Positions 8,788 through 17,297 of a stretch of 37,982 nt of DNA are shown in pieces. How positions within the stretch are numbered: the first letter of the stretch is position 1; each line of letters opens with the position of its first letter. Source of the stretch: JAVKDP01 sp040222185 (lineage in GTDB: Bacteria > Bacteroidota > Rhodothermia > Balneolales > Balneolaceae); NCBI GenBank assembly GCA_040222185.1, contig JAVKDP010000105.1, positions 1 through 37,982 on the forward strand. Direction: 5' to 3'. The position numbers and the translations under genes are program-made. A model generated the notes under the pieces. The model had not been told where the DNA came from, ran no database searches, and saw nothing but the letters and a program-made list of their open reading frames with translations.

Positions 8788-9503
8788 AAATATTTAGAGG
8801 CATTAGAAAAAAACTAACCAAAAATGGATCGGCATTTGGATACCTGGCTTACGGAACTGGCGAAATTGTACTGGTTGTAATAGGAATTTTGATAGCGGTA
8901 TCGCTGAACAACTGGAATGAGGAAAACAAAAAGAAAGATGAGCTTAATAGTATCTACTCCATCGTTAAAAAAGACCTCATTAACGATGTTGAAGAAATAA
9001 AAGAAATACTGGATCTCTATGACACCAGGAAACACGTCTATAAAAAAGTAATCGGGGATTCTTTAACCCGAACCGATTACGTGTATAACCTTAACTATGT
9101 ATTCTTGATCCTTGGATATCCTGAAATTTCGTTTGATAAAAGAGGATTCAACCTCTTAGGAGATTTCAAAAGTAGCAGTAATACCATTCAAGATTCATTA
9201 GCTACTTCTATTGTCGACTTCTATACCGAGAGGATGCTTGAAATTGAAGTAGACATAGAGTTTAGGGCAAAGGATTTTGACGACAACTACTTTTACTGGA
9301 AAAACAATTATCCATGGTGGTCAAGCTATATTACAAGAACCGATGTAACGGGCTTTCTGGATTATGCTCTAACAGATCCGGACTATAAAAACAGGGTCGC
9401 CAACTCATATTTCCTGACTTACGATGTTTATATACCCGAACTTGAGCTATTCGTTGAACGAGCCGAAGCCATCATTAATACGATTGAGGAGAGAGAAGAA
9501 TAG
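8784..9503 (+). CDS. DUF6090-family membrane protein
   Basis: This 239-residue protein begins with the typical N-terminus of DUF6090 proteins: a basic stretch, then GYLAYGTGEIVLVVIGILI and AVSLNNWNE, which form a single transmembrane helix followed by a conserved NNWNE. The long charged C-terminal region is helical and predicted to be outside the cytoplasm. The function of the family is unknown. It is abundant in Bacteroidota, often as paralogue clusters. Here it is translationally coupled to the lipoprotein upstream and closes the ABC/LytSR gene group. No terminator is obvious after it. Confidence 0.85.
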   Translation: MKIFRGIRKKLTKNGSAFGYLAYGTGEIVLVVIGILIAVSLNNWNEENKKKDELNSIYSIVKKDLINDVEEIKEILDLYDTRKHVYKKVIGDSLTRTDYVYNLNYVFLILGYPEISFDKRGFNLLGDFKSSSNTIQDSLATSIVDFYTERMLEIEVDIEFRAKDFDDNYFYWKNNYPWWSSYITRTDVTGFLDYALTDPDYKNRVANSYFLTYDVYIPELELFVERAEAIINTIEEREE

Positions 9504-9613
9504 AGCTCATTTTGTAAAGTGTAAATGTCTGTTACTAATCTATATTATTTTAGCTTAAGCGGTCTTTAGAATATATATTGAGCCGTAACTAAGAACTCTT
9601 CAAAACTACTAGA

Positions 9614-11308
9614 ATGAAGCTACAACTACGAAAATCAATTTTTCGTCTGGTATTACTTCTTCCAATTCTATTTCACTCTATAGGGGTAAACGCCCAGAGT
9701 GACCCCACAGGAAAATCAGCTGCAACCCAAACGTACGCAATAACTAACGCTACGATAGTTCAGGCTCCTGGTAAAGTAATGGAAGCAGGTACAATAGTGA
9801 TCAAAAACGGTTTGATATCTACCGTTGGTAAAAACGTCACTATACCGGATGATGCAGAAGTAATAGATGGAACAGATATGTTCGTCTATCCCGGGTTTAT
9901 TGATGGCATGTCTTATACTGCCGCTAAGCGTCCTGAGCCAATGGCCAGGCCGGATAATTTATTCACACCAAATCCCCCAAACGATTATGCCGGGATCACT
10001 CCTGAACATACCGTGATCAGCCAGGTAGATATTGGTGAGAAAAGTATCAGTGCTATGAGAAAGCTTGGATTTACCATTTCTCACACTGTTCCTTATGGAA
10101 GAATGTTACCAGGTTCTGGTGCCCTTCTTCTTCTATCTGATAAAGATCATGCAGATAAGTTGATTTTAGCAGAAGACGCTTCTATGTATACTCAATTCAC
10201 AGGAGCTCCAGGTTCTTACCCTGGAAACACGCTAGGTATTATGGCCAAATGGAGAACTCTTTACAGAAATGCGACCTATACCAAGCAACATGCAGAAATG
10301 TATGCCAAAGATCCTGCTGGTTTAGAACGCCCTACTCAAGATCGGGTTCTCGGTGCATTCTACCCGGTAATTGCAAAGGAAAAATCAGTGTTTTATAGAA
10401 CCCCAAGTGCATTACATGCCAGAAGAGCTATGAGAATGCAGAATGATCTTGGGTTTAACCTTGTATTAGGAAACCTGGAAGAAAGTTGGGATTTGGCAGA
10501 TGCTATCAAACAACATGATGCTAAAGTATTTATGTCCATCAATCTTCCAAAAGAACCTAAGGATAGTGATGATGAGGAAAAAACCGAAGAAGTGGCTCAA
10601 CTGGAAGCCAGAAGAATGGATTTCTACAACATGTACCTTACTCAATATGCCGGGCTAAATGATGCTGGTATCAAGTTTGGTTTTTCAAGTATGGGAACCT
10701 CTGCTAGTAAACTCAAAAACAACTTGAAGCTTATCATTGATAATGGATTAAGTGAAGAAGATGCTCTTGCTGCTTTAACCATCGATGCTGCTGAACTGCT
10801 GGGTATAGATGACATCACAGGCACACTGGATGTAGGCAAGCTTGGCAATGCAGTAATTACTACGGGTCCTTACTTCGAGAAAAAAAGCCAGGTTAAGTAT
10901 GTATTTGTTGACGGAGACAAATATGAGTATGAAACCAAGGAGCCTAAAAAAGATGGCGAAGCTGAGGAAGAAATTTCAGAAGAAGGAATGGCTCAGATTC
11001 TTGGATCCTGGAGCTTTGTATTTACTACTCCCCAAGGTGAGCAAACCGGAAAAATGATCTTCGAAAATGAAGGCGATGAAGTTATCGGGATACTACAGAA
11101 CGATGATGGAACTCCAGATCAGGACATGAATAATATCAGTTTTGTGAATGGCAGCCTGAGCTTTGACTTTAGTTTTGACGGTGGTGGCCAGTCTATCGAA
11201 GTGGTAGTTGTAGGAGACGTCACCGGAACCGACTTTGATGGAGAAGCTTCTATTGCCGTATTTAATGTTTCTTTTCCACTAACGGCCACAAAAGACAGCC
11301 CAGAATAA
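9614..11308 (+). CDS. Amidohydrolase-family exported protein lacking metal ligands
   Basis: This 564-residue protein has a signal peptide (cleavage near VNAQS). It has the amidohydrolase entry strands (ITNATIVQAPG… then VYPGFIDG) and the exit module (AALTIDAAELLGID… GTLDVGKLGNAVI). The metal-binding HxH that normally follows PGxID is replaced by GMSYT. The downstream His positions (LVLGNLEES, VFMSINLP) and the Asp position (FGFSSMG) have also lost their ligands when compared with the neighbour at 11325. A beta-rich domain of about 110 residues (ILGSWSFVFTTPQGEQ to the end) is added at the C-terminus. It is therefore probably not a metal-dependent hydrolase and may be a structural or substrate-binding partner. 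It lies 1-16 bases upstream of the next homologue. Confidence 0.85.
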   Translation: MKLQLRKSIFRLVLLLPILFHSIGVNAQSDPTGKSAATQTYAITNATIVQAPGKVMEAGTIVIKNGLISTVGKNVTIPDDAEVIDGTDMFVYPGFIDGMSYTAAKRPEPMARPDNLFTPNPPNDYAGITPEHTVISQVDIGEKSISAMRKLGFTISHTVPYGRMLPGSGALLLLSDKDHADKLILAEDASMYTQFTGAPGSYPGNTLGIMAKWRTLYRNATYTKQHAEMYAKDPAGLERPTQDRVLGAFYPVIAKEKSVFYRTPSALHARRAMRMQNDLGFNLVLGNLEESWDLADAIKQHDAKVFMSINLPKEPKDSDDEEKTEEVAQLEARRMDFYNMYLTQYAGLNDAGIKFGFSSMGTSASKLKNNLKLIIDNGLSEEDALAALTIDAAELLGIDDITGTLDVGKLGNAVITTGPYFEKKSQVKYVFVDGDKYEYETKEPKKDGEAEEEISEEGMAQILGSWSFVFTTPQGEQTGKMIFENEGDEVIGILQNDDGTPDQDMNNISFVNGSLSFDFSFDGGGQSIEVVVVGDVTGTDFDGEASIAVFNVSFPLTATKDSPE

Positions 11309-11324
11309 GATGAAAGGACTAACT

Positions 11325-12695
11325 ATGAAAAAAATCAATTTAACCATCATCCTTTGCTTCTTTGTAGCCACTTTTGTTCAGGCTCAAGTTGAGAAAGGTG
11401 ATGTACTTATTAAAAACGCAACGGTAATTACGATTACCAATGGTACACTTGAAAACACAGATGTACTCATAAGAGACGGCAAAATTTCCAAAATTGACCA
11501 AAACATTAAGACACCTCGCGGTGTTGAAGAAGTTGATGCCACTGGTAAATTTGTTATGCCGGGAATCATTGATGCTCACTCTCATATTGCAGGAAGCTCA
11601 ATTAACGAAGGAACCAGCCAGGTTACCTCTGAAGTAAGCATGGAAGATGTGGTAAACCCGTTGGATGTAGCGATCTATCGCGCTCTTGCAGGTGGAGTTA
11701 CCAGTATTCATTTAATGCACGGTTCAGCAAATGTAATTGGCGGGCAAAATGAAACGCTCAAACTCAGATACGGAAGTACAAACCCGGATGACCTGAGATT
11801 CGAAGGCGCTCCTAGAACCATCAAATTTGCACTGGGTGAAAATCCAACACGTGGTGGTAGAGCTCGTGGAATACAGCCGCAAAGTCGTATGGGTGTTGAA
11901 GCTATGCTTCGTAACTCGTTTTCTGAAGCTGTGATTTACAAGGAAAAATGGGATGCCTACAGAGCTGACAGAAGCAATCGTAAAGTTGCTCCTGAATACA
12001 GTTTAAGAATGGAAACACTTGTAGATATCCTTGAGGGTGAAATACTTGTGCATTGCCACTCTTACCGTGCTGACGAGATCTATATGCTAATGAAGGTATT
12101 TGCTGATTTCGGAATTGAGAAACTTACTTTCCAGCATGCCAACGAAGCTTACAAAGTTGCTCCTGAACTCGCTGAGTTTGGTGCTTCCGCTTCCGTTTTC
12201 TCTGACTGGTGGGCATATAAACTTGAGGTATACTACTCTACAGCTTACAATGCTGCTATTCTTACCAAGAATGGAGTTAATACTTCTATCAACTCAGATT
12301 CAGGTGAATTGATTCGTCACTTATTCCATGAAGCAGCAAAAACGCAAAAATATGGAAACCTTAGTGATGATGAAGCTCTGGCTTTAATCACACTAAACCC
12401 AGCCAAACAATTAGGAATCGATGACAGAGTTGGTTCTATCGAAACCGGGAAAGATGGTGATATTGCTATTTTTGATGTACACCCTCTTTCTACTTATGCT
12501 ATTCCATTAATGACATTTATTGATGGAGTTAAATACTTCGATAAAGAAACCGATGTCAAAGATCAAAGAATCTATATAGACCCTGAATCACCAATAGCCG
12601 AGGTTCATATTTTTGATGCTGAGGATCAACACAGATGCATGGAAGGTGCTGACATAGTACACTTCTCTGATCTTTTCAACGATAGCGAGGAATAA
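11325..12695 (+). CDS. Amidohydrolase (imidazolonepropionase-like), secreted
   Basis: This is the middle, apparently active member of the trio. It has a signal peptide (cleavage near VQAQV) and the full set of amidohydrolase metal positions: HSH in MPGIIDAHSHIAG, His in LVHCHSYRAD, His in LTFQHANEA, and Asp in INSDSGELIRH. The exit module reads LITLNPAKQLGIDDRVGSIE. It belongs to the broad imidazolonepropionase/prolidase-like group, and substrate cannot be deduced. I chose ATG 11325 rather than 11310 because AAAGGA lies just upstream of it and the signal peptide then starts cleanly with MKKINLT. It sits tightly between two degenerate homologues, with two bases before the third gene, so all three are surely cotranscribed and possibly form a complex. 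Confidence 0.88.
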   Translation: MKKINLTIILCFFVATFVQAQVEKGDVLIKNATVITITNGTLENTDVLIRDGKISKIDQNIKTPRGVEEVDATGKFVMPGIIDAHSHIAGSSINEGTSQVTSEVSMEDVVNPLDVAIYRALAGGVTSIHLMHGSANVIGGQNETLKLRYGSTNPDDLRFEGAPRTIKFALGENPTRGGRARGIQPQSRMGVEAMLRNSFSEAVIYKEKWDAYRADRSNRKVAPEYSLRMETLVDILEGEILVHCHSYRADEIYMLMKVFADFGIEKLTFQHANEAYKVAPELAEFGASASVFSDWWAYKLEVYYSTAYNAAILTKNGVNTSINSDSGELIRHLFHEAAKTQKYGNLSDDEALALITLNPAKQLGIDDRVGSIETGKDGDIAIFDVHPLSTYAIPLMTFIDGVKYFDKETDVKDQRIYIDPESPIAEVHIFDAEDQHRCMEGADIVHFSDLFNDSEE

Positions 12696-12697
12696 TC

Positions 12698-14002
12698 ATG
12701 AAGAAGTTTTTAACTGTACTAATGACTCTAGCCCTGATTCCAATGCTGTGTTTTGCGCAGTTGGATGATGGTAAAAAAGCCCGGGCAGCCAAATTTGCGC
12801 TCACTAATGCTAAGATCTACACGGTTACCAACGGTGTAATTGAAAATGGGACCATTGTTATCAATAATGGGATCATTGAAGCTGTAGGTGCAAATGTTTC
12901 TATCCCCGCAGATGCTGAAGTCTTTGACTACGAAGGAAGAGAAATCTACCCTGGTATGATTGATTCAGGTACTCAATTAGGATTGAATGAGATTAGCAGT
13001 ATTGCAGAAGCAAGAGATTTCCGTGAATTCGGAGATGTTACTCCTCAAATGCAGGCGTTAACAGCTGTAAACCCTAATGCGGTAGCAATTCCTGTTACCC
13101 GGGTTAGTGGCGTTACAACGGCGTTAACGGTACCAAGCGGAGGAATCCTTCCGGGTACGGCAGCTACCATTAACCTTTTTGGATATACACCAGATCAAAT
13201 GTCTGCTGGTTCGAAGGGGGTTGTGATGAGCTTCCCTAACAATCGCAGAGGCAGGCGCCAAAGCCAGGAGCAAGCTGATAAAGCCAAAGAACGTAACTTG
13301 AAAACCATGAATGAAACCTGGGACAAGGCTGAACTCTATGCCAAAATCCAGGGATCAGATGACGCTCGTTATTATCCTGAGATGGAGGCTTTAGCGGAAG
13401 TAGTAAATGGTGAAATGCTACTCTATATTGAAGTAAATGGTGCAGAAGATATCCTGAGTGCAATTGAATGGGTTCAGGATCGTGGCTACGAGAAAGTAGT
13501 TTTCACTGGAGTTCAGGAGGGCTGGCGCGTAGCTGACCAACTTGCTGAATCTGGTATTTCGGTTATTACAGGTCCGGTTCAATCTATTCCTACTCGTCGT
13601 TCTGATGCTTACGATGCAGCTTATGCTAATCCTGGCATTATGCAACAAGCAGGAGTTACGGTTGCTTTAAGAACTAACGATACCGAAAACTCAAGGAACC
13701 TTCCTTATCATGCTGGTTTTGCAGCTGCTCATGGAATGGGACGTGAAGAAGCACTCAAAGCGATTACTATCAATGCTGCTACAGTAATGGGTATTGAAGA
13801 TCAGATTGGTTCAATCGAAGTTGGAAAAAAGGCGAACCTGTTCGTTTCAACTGGTGATCCATTCGAAACTTCTACTGTAATACTAGATGTGTTTATTGAT
13901 GGATACCTTATCCCAATGACAAGCAGGCAGCTTGAATTGTATGATGAGTTCCTTGACAGAACACCAGGTCTGAACAAAACCAAAACAATTACAGATGGTT
14001 AA
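12698..14002 (+). CDS. Amidohydrolase-family exported protein lacking HxH
   Basis: This third homologue has 434 residues, a signal peptide (cleavage near CFAQL) and clear amidohydrolase topology (FALTNAKIYTVTNGVIENG, YPGMIDSG, AITINAATVMGIEDQIGSIE). The HxH position reads SGTQL, the second His position reads LYIEVNGAE and the third VFTGVQEG, so three of four ligand positions are lost; an Asp may remain in LRTND. This 'PGMIDSGTQLGL' type is recurrent in Bacteroidota next to catalytic homologues, which supports a partner role rather than decay. The reading frame is intact. A Rho-independent terminator follows at 14030. Confidence 0.86.
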   Translation: MKKFLTVLMTLALIPMLCFAQLDDGKKARAAKFALTNAKIYTVTNGVIENGTIVINNGIIEAVGANVSIPADAEVFDYEGREIYPGMIDSGTQLGLNEISSIAEARDFREFGDVTPQMQALTAVNPNAVAIPVTRVSGVTTALTVPSGGILPGTAATINLFGYTPDQMSAGSKGVVMSFPNNRRGRRQSQEQADKAKERNLKTMNETWDKAELYAKIQGSDDARYYPEMEALAEVVNGEMLLYIEVNGAEDILSAIEWVQDRGYEKVVFTGVQEGWRVADQLAESGISVITGPVQSIPTRRSDAYDAAYANPGIMQQAGVTVALRTNDTENSRNLPYHAGFAAAHGMGREEALKAITINAATVMGIEDQIGSIEVGKKANLFVSTGDPFETSTVILDVFIDGYLIPMTSRQLELYDEFLDRTPGLNKTKTITDG

Positions 14003-14029
14003 TTAATAAGGTTCAGATCGAACATTTTA

Positions 14030-14062
14030 AAGGCGATTCTCATTTAAGGATCGCCTTTTTTA
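14030..14062 (+). terminator. Rho-independent terminator after the amidohydrolase operon
   Basis: An 8-base stem (AAGGCGAT with ATCGCCTT, 14030-14037 and 14050-14057) encloses a 12-base loop and is followed by a T-run. It lies 28 bases after the last amidohydrolase stop and before the convergent end of the aldolase gene, so it may serve both. Confidence 0.8.
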
Positions 14063-14078
14063 TTGAATTACGATCCAT

Positions 14079-15098
14079 CTAGCTATATAGCTCCTTCACT
14101 ACACTCTTAACCCTTTCCAACTCCTTATCCCCGATTTCAAAATGAAAGGTCGCACGAAGCGTTTTAGGACCGAATGGAACCATCCTGACACCATGTTCCT
14201 CTAATTTTGCAACTGCTGTGTCTGCTGTTTCATGCTTTAAATCAAAAATCAGGATATTGGTTTCAACAGAATTCATATCAATTGAAAGTTTAGTACAGCC
14301 CGAGATCACTTCGGCTAGTTCTTTAGCCCTTCGGTGATCATCTTTCATCAATGGCCAGTGAGTTTCTAATGCGTAATCTGCGGCGGCGGCAAGCAGGCCA
14401 ATTTGGCGCATCCCTCCTCCCCACATTTTTCTAAACCGACGAGCTTTGGCAATTCTTTTTTTGTTGGATAGAAGCATTGAACCTACTGGTGCTCCTAATC
14501 CCTTACTAAAACACACTGAAATGGTATCTGCAATTTTTCCAAAAAAAGATGCTTCTATTCCTGTAGTAGTGATAGCGTTCCAAATCCGAGCTGCATCAAC
14601 ATGAACAAATAAACCATTCTGATCAGCAAACTCTCTAATTTCCTTTAACTCGGTTTTAGTATAACAGGCTCCTCCGCCTTTATTGGTGCTGTTTTCAAGA
14701 CAAACTACTTTTGTAATTGCTTCCCAATCAAAAGCCCCACGGATTTTATTCTCCAGATGTTCAACTCCGAGCTTCCCTTTTATTCCTTGTAGAGGGTGAA
14801 TCTGTATTCCGGATAAAAAAGCAGCTGCACCGGTTTCATAATTAAATACATGCCCTTTTTCATCAATCAGTATTTCATCTCCGGGCTCTGTCAATACTTT
14901 GAGCCCCAGTTGATTACTCATCGTGCCACTAGGAACAAATAAACCTGCTTCCATTCCAAAAAGCCTGGCCACCTTTTCCTGGAAAGCATTTACTGTTGGG
15001 TCTTCTGCAAATACATCGTCCCCTACTTCTGCTTGGTTCATAGCTTCCAACATACCAGAAGTTGGTCTGGTAACTGTATCACTTCGTAAATCTATCAT
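14079..15098 (-). CDS. ltaE: Low-specificity L-threonine aldolase
   Basis: This is a PLP-dependent fold-type I enzyme that cleaves L-threonine or allo-threonine to glycine and acetaldehyde. The N-terminal signature MIDLRSDTVTRPT and GDDVFAEDPTV, the VPSGTMSNQL phosphate-binding loop, the VHVDAARIWNA aspartate motif and the PLP lysine in CFSKGLGAPVGS are all present (Lys is residue 199 from the chosen start). The chosen start gives the standard MIDLRSD N-terminus; an ATG seven codons upstream (15117-15119) is also possible. The gene is divergent from the nitrilase, with a palindrome between them. Confidence 0.93.
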   Translation of the reverse strand: MIDLRSDTVTRPTSGMLEAMNQAEVGDDVFAEDPTVNAFQEKVARLFGMEAGLFVPSGTMSNQLGLKVLTEPGDEILIDEKGHVFNYETGAAAFLSGIQIHPLQGIKGKLGVEHLENKIRGAFDWEAITKVVCLENSTNKGGGACYTKTELKEIREFADQNGLFVHVDAARIWNAITTTGIEASFFGKIADTISVCFSKGLGAPVGSMLLSNKKRIAKARRFRKMWGGGMRQIGLLAAAADYALETHWPLMKDDHRRAKELAEVISGCTKLSIDMNSVETNILIFDLKHETADTAVAKLEEHGVRMVPFGPKTLRATFHFEIGDKELERVKSVVKELYS

Positions 15099-15132
15099 CT
15101 TTAGGCTTTGCTTTTTCATAGGGATAGAATAT

Positions 15133-15150
15133 ACTCAATCAATATTGAGT
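15133..15150. promoter_or_regulatory. Palindrome between ltaE and nitrilase
   Basis: ACTCAAT (15133-15139) and ATTGAGT (15144-15150) form a perfect 7-base inverted repeat with a 4-base spacer. It is centred in the 71-base gap between two divergent genes, about 20 bases from the nitrilase start. The position suits an operator controlling both promoters. No matching regulator gene is next to it. Confidence 0.4.
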
Positions 15151-15169
15151 AGAAATCAAAAAATCTGTT

Positions 15170-16150
15170 TTGGAACATCTTTATAAAACTGCAATCGTTC
15201 AACATCCTCCAGTGTATTTAAACCTTGCTGAAAGTATTGTTTTAGCAAAAAAGTATATCACCGAGGCCGCCGACAATGGAGCACGTCTGATTGTTTTTCC
15301 TGAGACCTGGTTGCCGGGTTATCCTGTCTGGTTAGATTATGCACCTGAAGCCGGGGTTTGGGATCATCCTCCCGCAAAAGCATTGTTCCGGCTTTTATTC
15401 CAAAACTCAATTTCTATTGATGATGAACATTTCAAAAGCCTTCAGAATAGTGCTGTGGAGAAAGACTGCATCATCATCATGGGAGCTCACGAGAAAGTGG
15501 GCCGGACTTTGTACAATACTATTTTCTATTTCATGCCAGATGGTACTTATGAGGTACATCAAAAGCTTATGCCAACGTACACCGAACGCCTTATCTGGGG
15601 CATGGGTGATGGGAGCACTCTTTCAACCATAAAAGATGGAGATGTTGAAATTGGTGGGCTTGTTTGTTGGGAGCATTGGATGCCACTTGCAAGGGCCGCT
15701 ATGCATCAGTTAGGTGAGCATATTCATATTGCTCAATGGCCTATGGTAAAAGACCTTCATCAAATAGCGAGCCGGCAATATGCGTTTGAAGCACAGTGCT
15801 TTGTACTCGCTGCAGGATGTACACTTACCAAGCAGCAAATGCTGGATGGAATTAAAACGGTGATCAACTCGGAAGAAGATCAGTTGGCGCTTGAGCTTTT
15901 AGAAAGTATTCCGGTTTCGCCAGACACTTATGTTTTAAGAGGTGGAAGCTCTGTCATTAAACCTGATATCGAATATTTAGTAGAACCACTCCAGGAAATT
16001 TCAAAGATTATCTACTCCGAACTTGATTTATCAAAACTCAGTGAAGGAAATCTCTTCCTCGATACGAACGGGCACTATTCCCGACCCGATGTCTTTGAGC
16101 TCAAAGTAGATACCCGTTCTAAACAGAATGTAACTTTTGAAAACGAATAA
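15170..16150 (+). CDS. Nitrilase / carbon-nitrogen hydrolase
   Basis: This 326-residue protein belongs to the aliphatic/aromatic nitrilase branch of the carbon-nitrogen hydrolase superfamily, which converts nitriles to carboxylic acids and ammonia. The catalytic triad is visible: Glu45 in VFPETWLPGYP, Lys132 in HQKLMPTYTER and Cys166 in VCWEHWMPLAR, the last with the CWEH motif typical of nitrilases rather than amidases. The best start is TTG at 15170, as no ATG or GTG lies nearby in frame. The gene overlaps the lycopene cyclase start by 14 bases. The natural substrate is unknown. Confidence 0.9.
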   Translation: MEHLYKTAIVQHPPVYLNLAESIVLAKKYITEAADNGARLIVFPETWLPGYPVWLDYAPEAGVWDHPPAKALFRLLFQNSISIDDEHFKSLQNSAVEKDCIIIMGAHEKVGRTLYNTIFYFMPDGTYEVHQKLMPTYTERLIWGMGDGSTLSTIKDGDVEIGGLVCWEHWMPLARAAMHQLGEHIHIAQWPMVKDLHQIASRQYAFEAQCFVLAAGCTLTKQQMLDGIKTVINSEEDQLALELLESIPVSPDTYVLRGGSSVIKPDIEYLVEPLQEISKIIYSELDLSKLSEGNLFLDTNGHYSRPDVFELKVDTRSKQNVTFENE

Positions 16151-17297
16151 ATACGATATCATTATAGCCGGAGGAGGACTTTCAGGTCTTTCTCTTGCCT
16201 GGTATCTCTTAAAAGGCGGGTATAAAGGCGAGGTCTTGATTGTAGACTCCACTTTTGCACCTGGTAATACCAAAACCTGGGCTTTTTGGTTTAAAGGAAA
16301 ACCTCCTTTTAATGAAATTGTTTATAAAACCTGGAGAAAAACCTTCTTTTCATCCCAGGGCTATGACTCCTTTTTGTATATGAATGAGTACTCCTATCAT
16401 TGTATCAGGGAAAGTGATTTCAAAGAGCACATACTTACAGAGATAAAGAAGAAGCCAAACTTTCATCTGCTGGAAGAAGGAATCCTGGATGTATCCTCAA
16501 ATAAGAAAAAGGCTGTCCTGATAACAAAGTCGAGCGACTCCTATATTGCAGACTATATTTTCCAGAGTATATTCAAGCCTCCACTCTTCAAAAAGAAGGA
16601 TTTGAAGTACCCGTTGATTCAGCACTTTTATGGAATTGAGATCAAAACACGTGATCCCATATTCGATTCGGGCACTTTTACAATCATGGATTTTGATGAG
16701 TCTTTTACAGAAGCTCCAGCTTTTATGTATGTGCTACCTTTCCGGGAAGACAAAGCGCTACTTGAGTTCACCGTTTTTTCAAAAAAAACATTGAAGAAAA
16801 AGGAATACCGCAAAAAAATAAAAGCGTATTTATTCGAGAAGTTTGGTCTTCAAAAAGAGGACTATAAAATCAAAAGGCGGGAATATGGAGAGATTCCCAT
16901 GGATGACCGCCCATATATCCCTTTCTATAAAAATAAAATCCTGAATATTGGAACCGTTGGAGGGTTAACCAAGCCTAGTACCGGATATACATTTACAAGA
17001 GTCCAGGAGTACAGTAAAAAACTGGCTCAAAGTATTATAGATGGTAAAGAGCCTGTGCTCCCAACAAAATCGAAAGCCAGGTACAGGTATTATGATTTAT
17101 TGTTACTCCATGTGCTTTCAAGTTCTACAGAAGAAAGTCTCAACGTATTTAAGGACTTGTTTCAAAAGCACTCAATTGACACTATTTTTGACTTTCTTTC
17201 CGAAGAAACCAATGTGATACAGGACTTTAAAATTATGAATAGCGTCAAAGCGTCCCCATTTCTAAAAGCAATTGTTAAGAATATCAAGAATGACTGA
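16137..17297 (+). CDS. Lycopene cyclase (CrtY-type)
   Basis: This is a flavoprotein of 386 residues with an N-terminal dinucleotide-binding motif (DIIIAGGGLSGLSLAWYLL, glycines at residues 12-17), a NTKTWAFWF motif and the later MDDRPYIPFYK and GGLTKPSTGYTF segments typical of CrtY/CrtL lycopene cyclases. It should cyclise the ends of lycopene to give beta- or gamma-carotene, the precursor of carotenoid pigments and of retinal. No other carotenoid gene is in the window. The start is taken as TTG at 16137, inside the nitrilase end; no better codon is close to the FAD motif. It overlaps the ChrA gene by eight bases. Confidence 0.9.
   Translation: MKTNKYDIIIAGGGLSGLSLAWYLLKGGYKGEVLIVDSTFAPGNTKTWAFWFKGKPPFNEIVYKTWRKTFFSSQGYDSFLYMNEYSYHCIRESDFKEHILTEIKKKPNFHLLEEGILDVSSNKKKAVLITKSSDSYIADYIFQSIFKPPLFKKKDLKYPLIQHFYGIEIKTRDPIFDSGTFTIMDFDESFTEAPAFMYVLPFREDKALLEFTVFSKKTLKKKEYRKKIKAYLFEKFGLQKEDYKIKRREYGEIPMDDRPYIPFYKNKILNIGTVGGLTKPSTGYTFTRVQEYSKKLAQSIIDGKEPVLPTKSKARYRYYDLLLLHVLSSSTEESLNVFKDLFQKHSIDTIFDFLSEETNVIQDFKIMNSVKASPFLKAIVKNIKND

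Noticed and set aside
11310..11324. Start of the second amidohydrolase at ATG 11310
   Set aside because: AAAGGA, which suits the ATG at 11325, lies inside this stretch, and the signal peptide begins at 11325.
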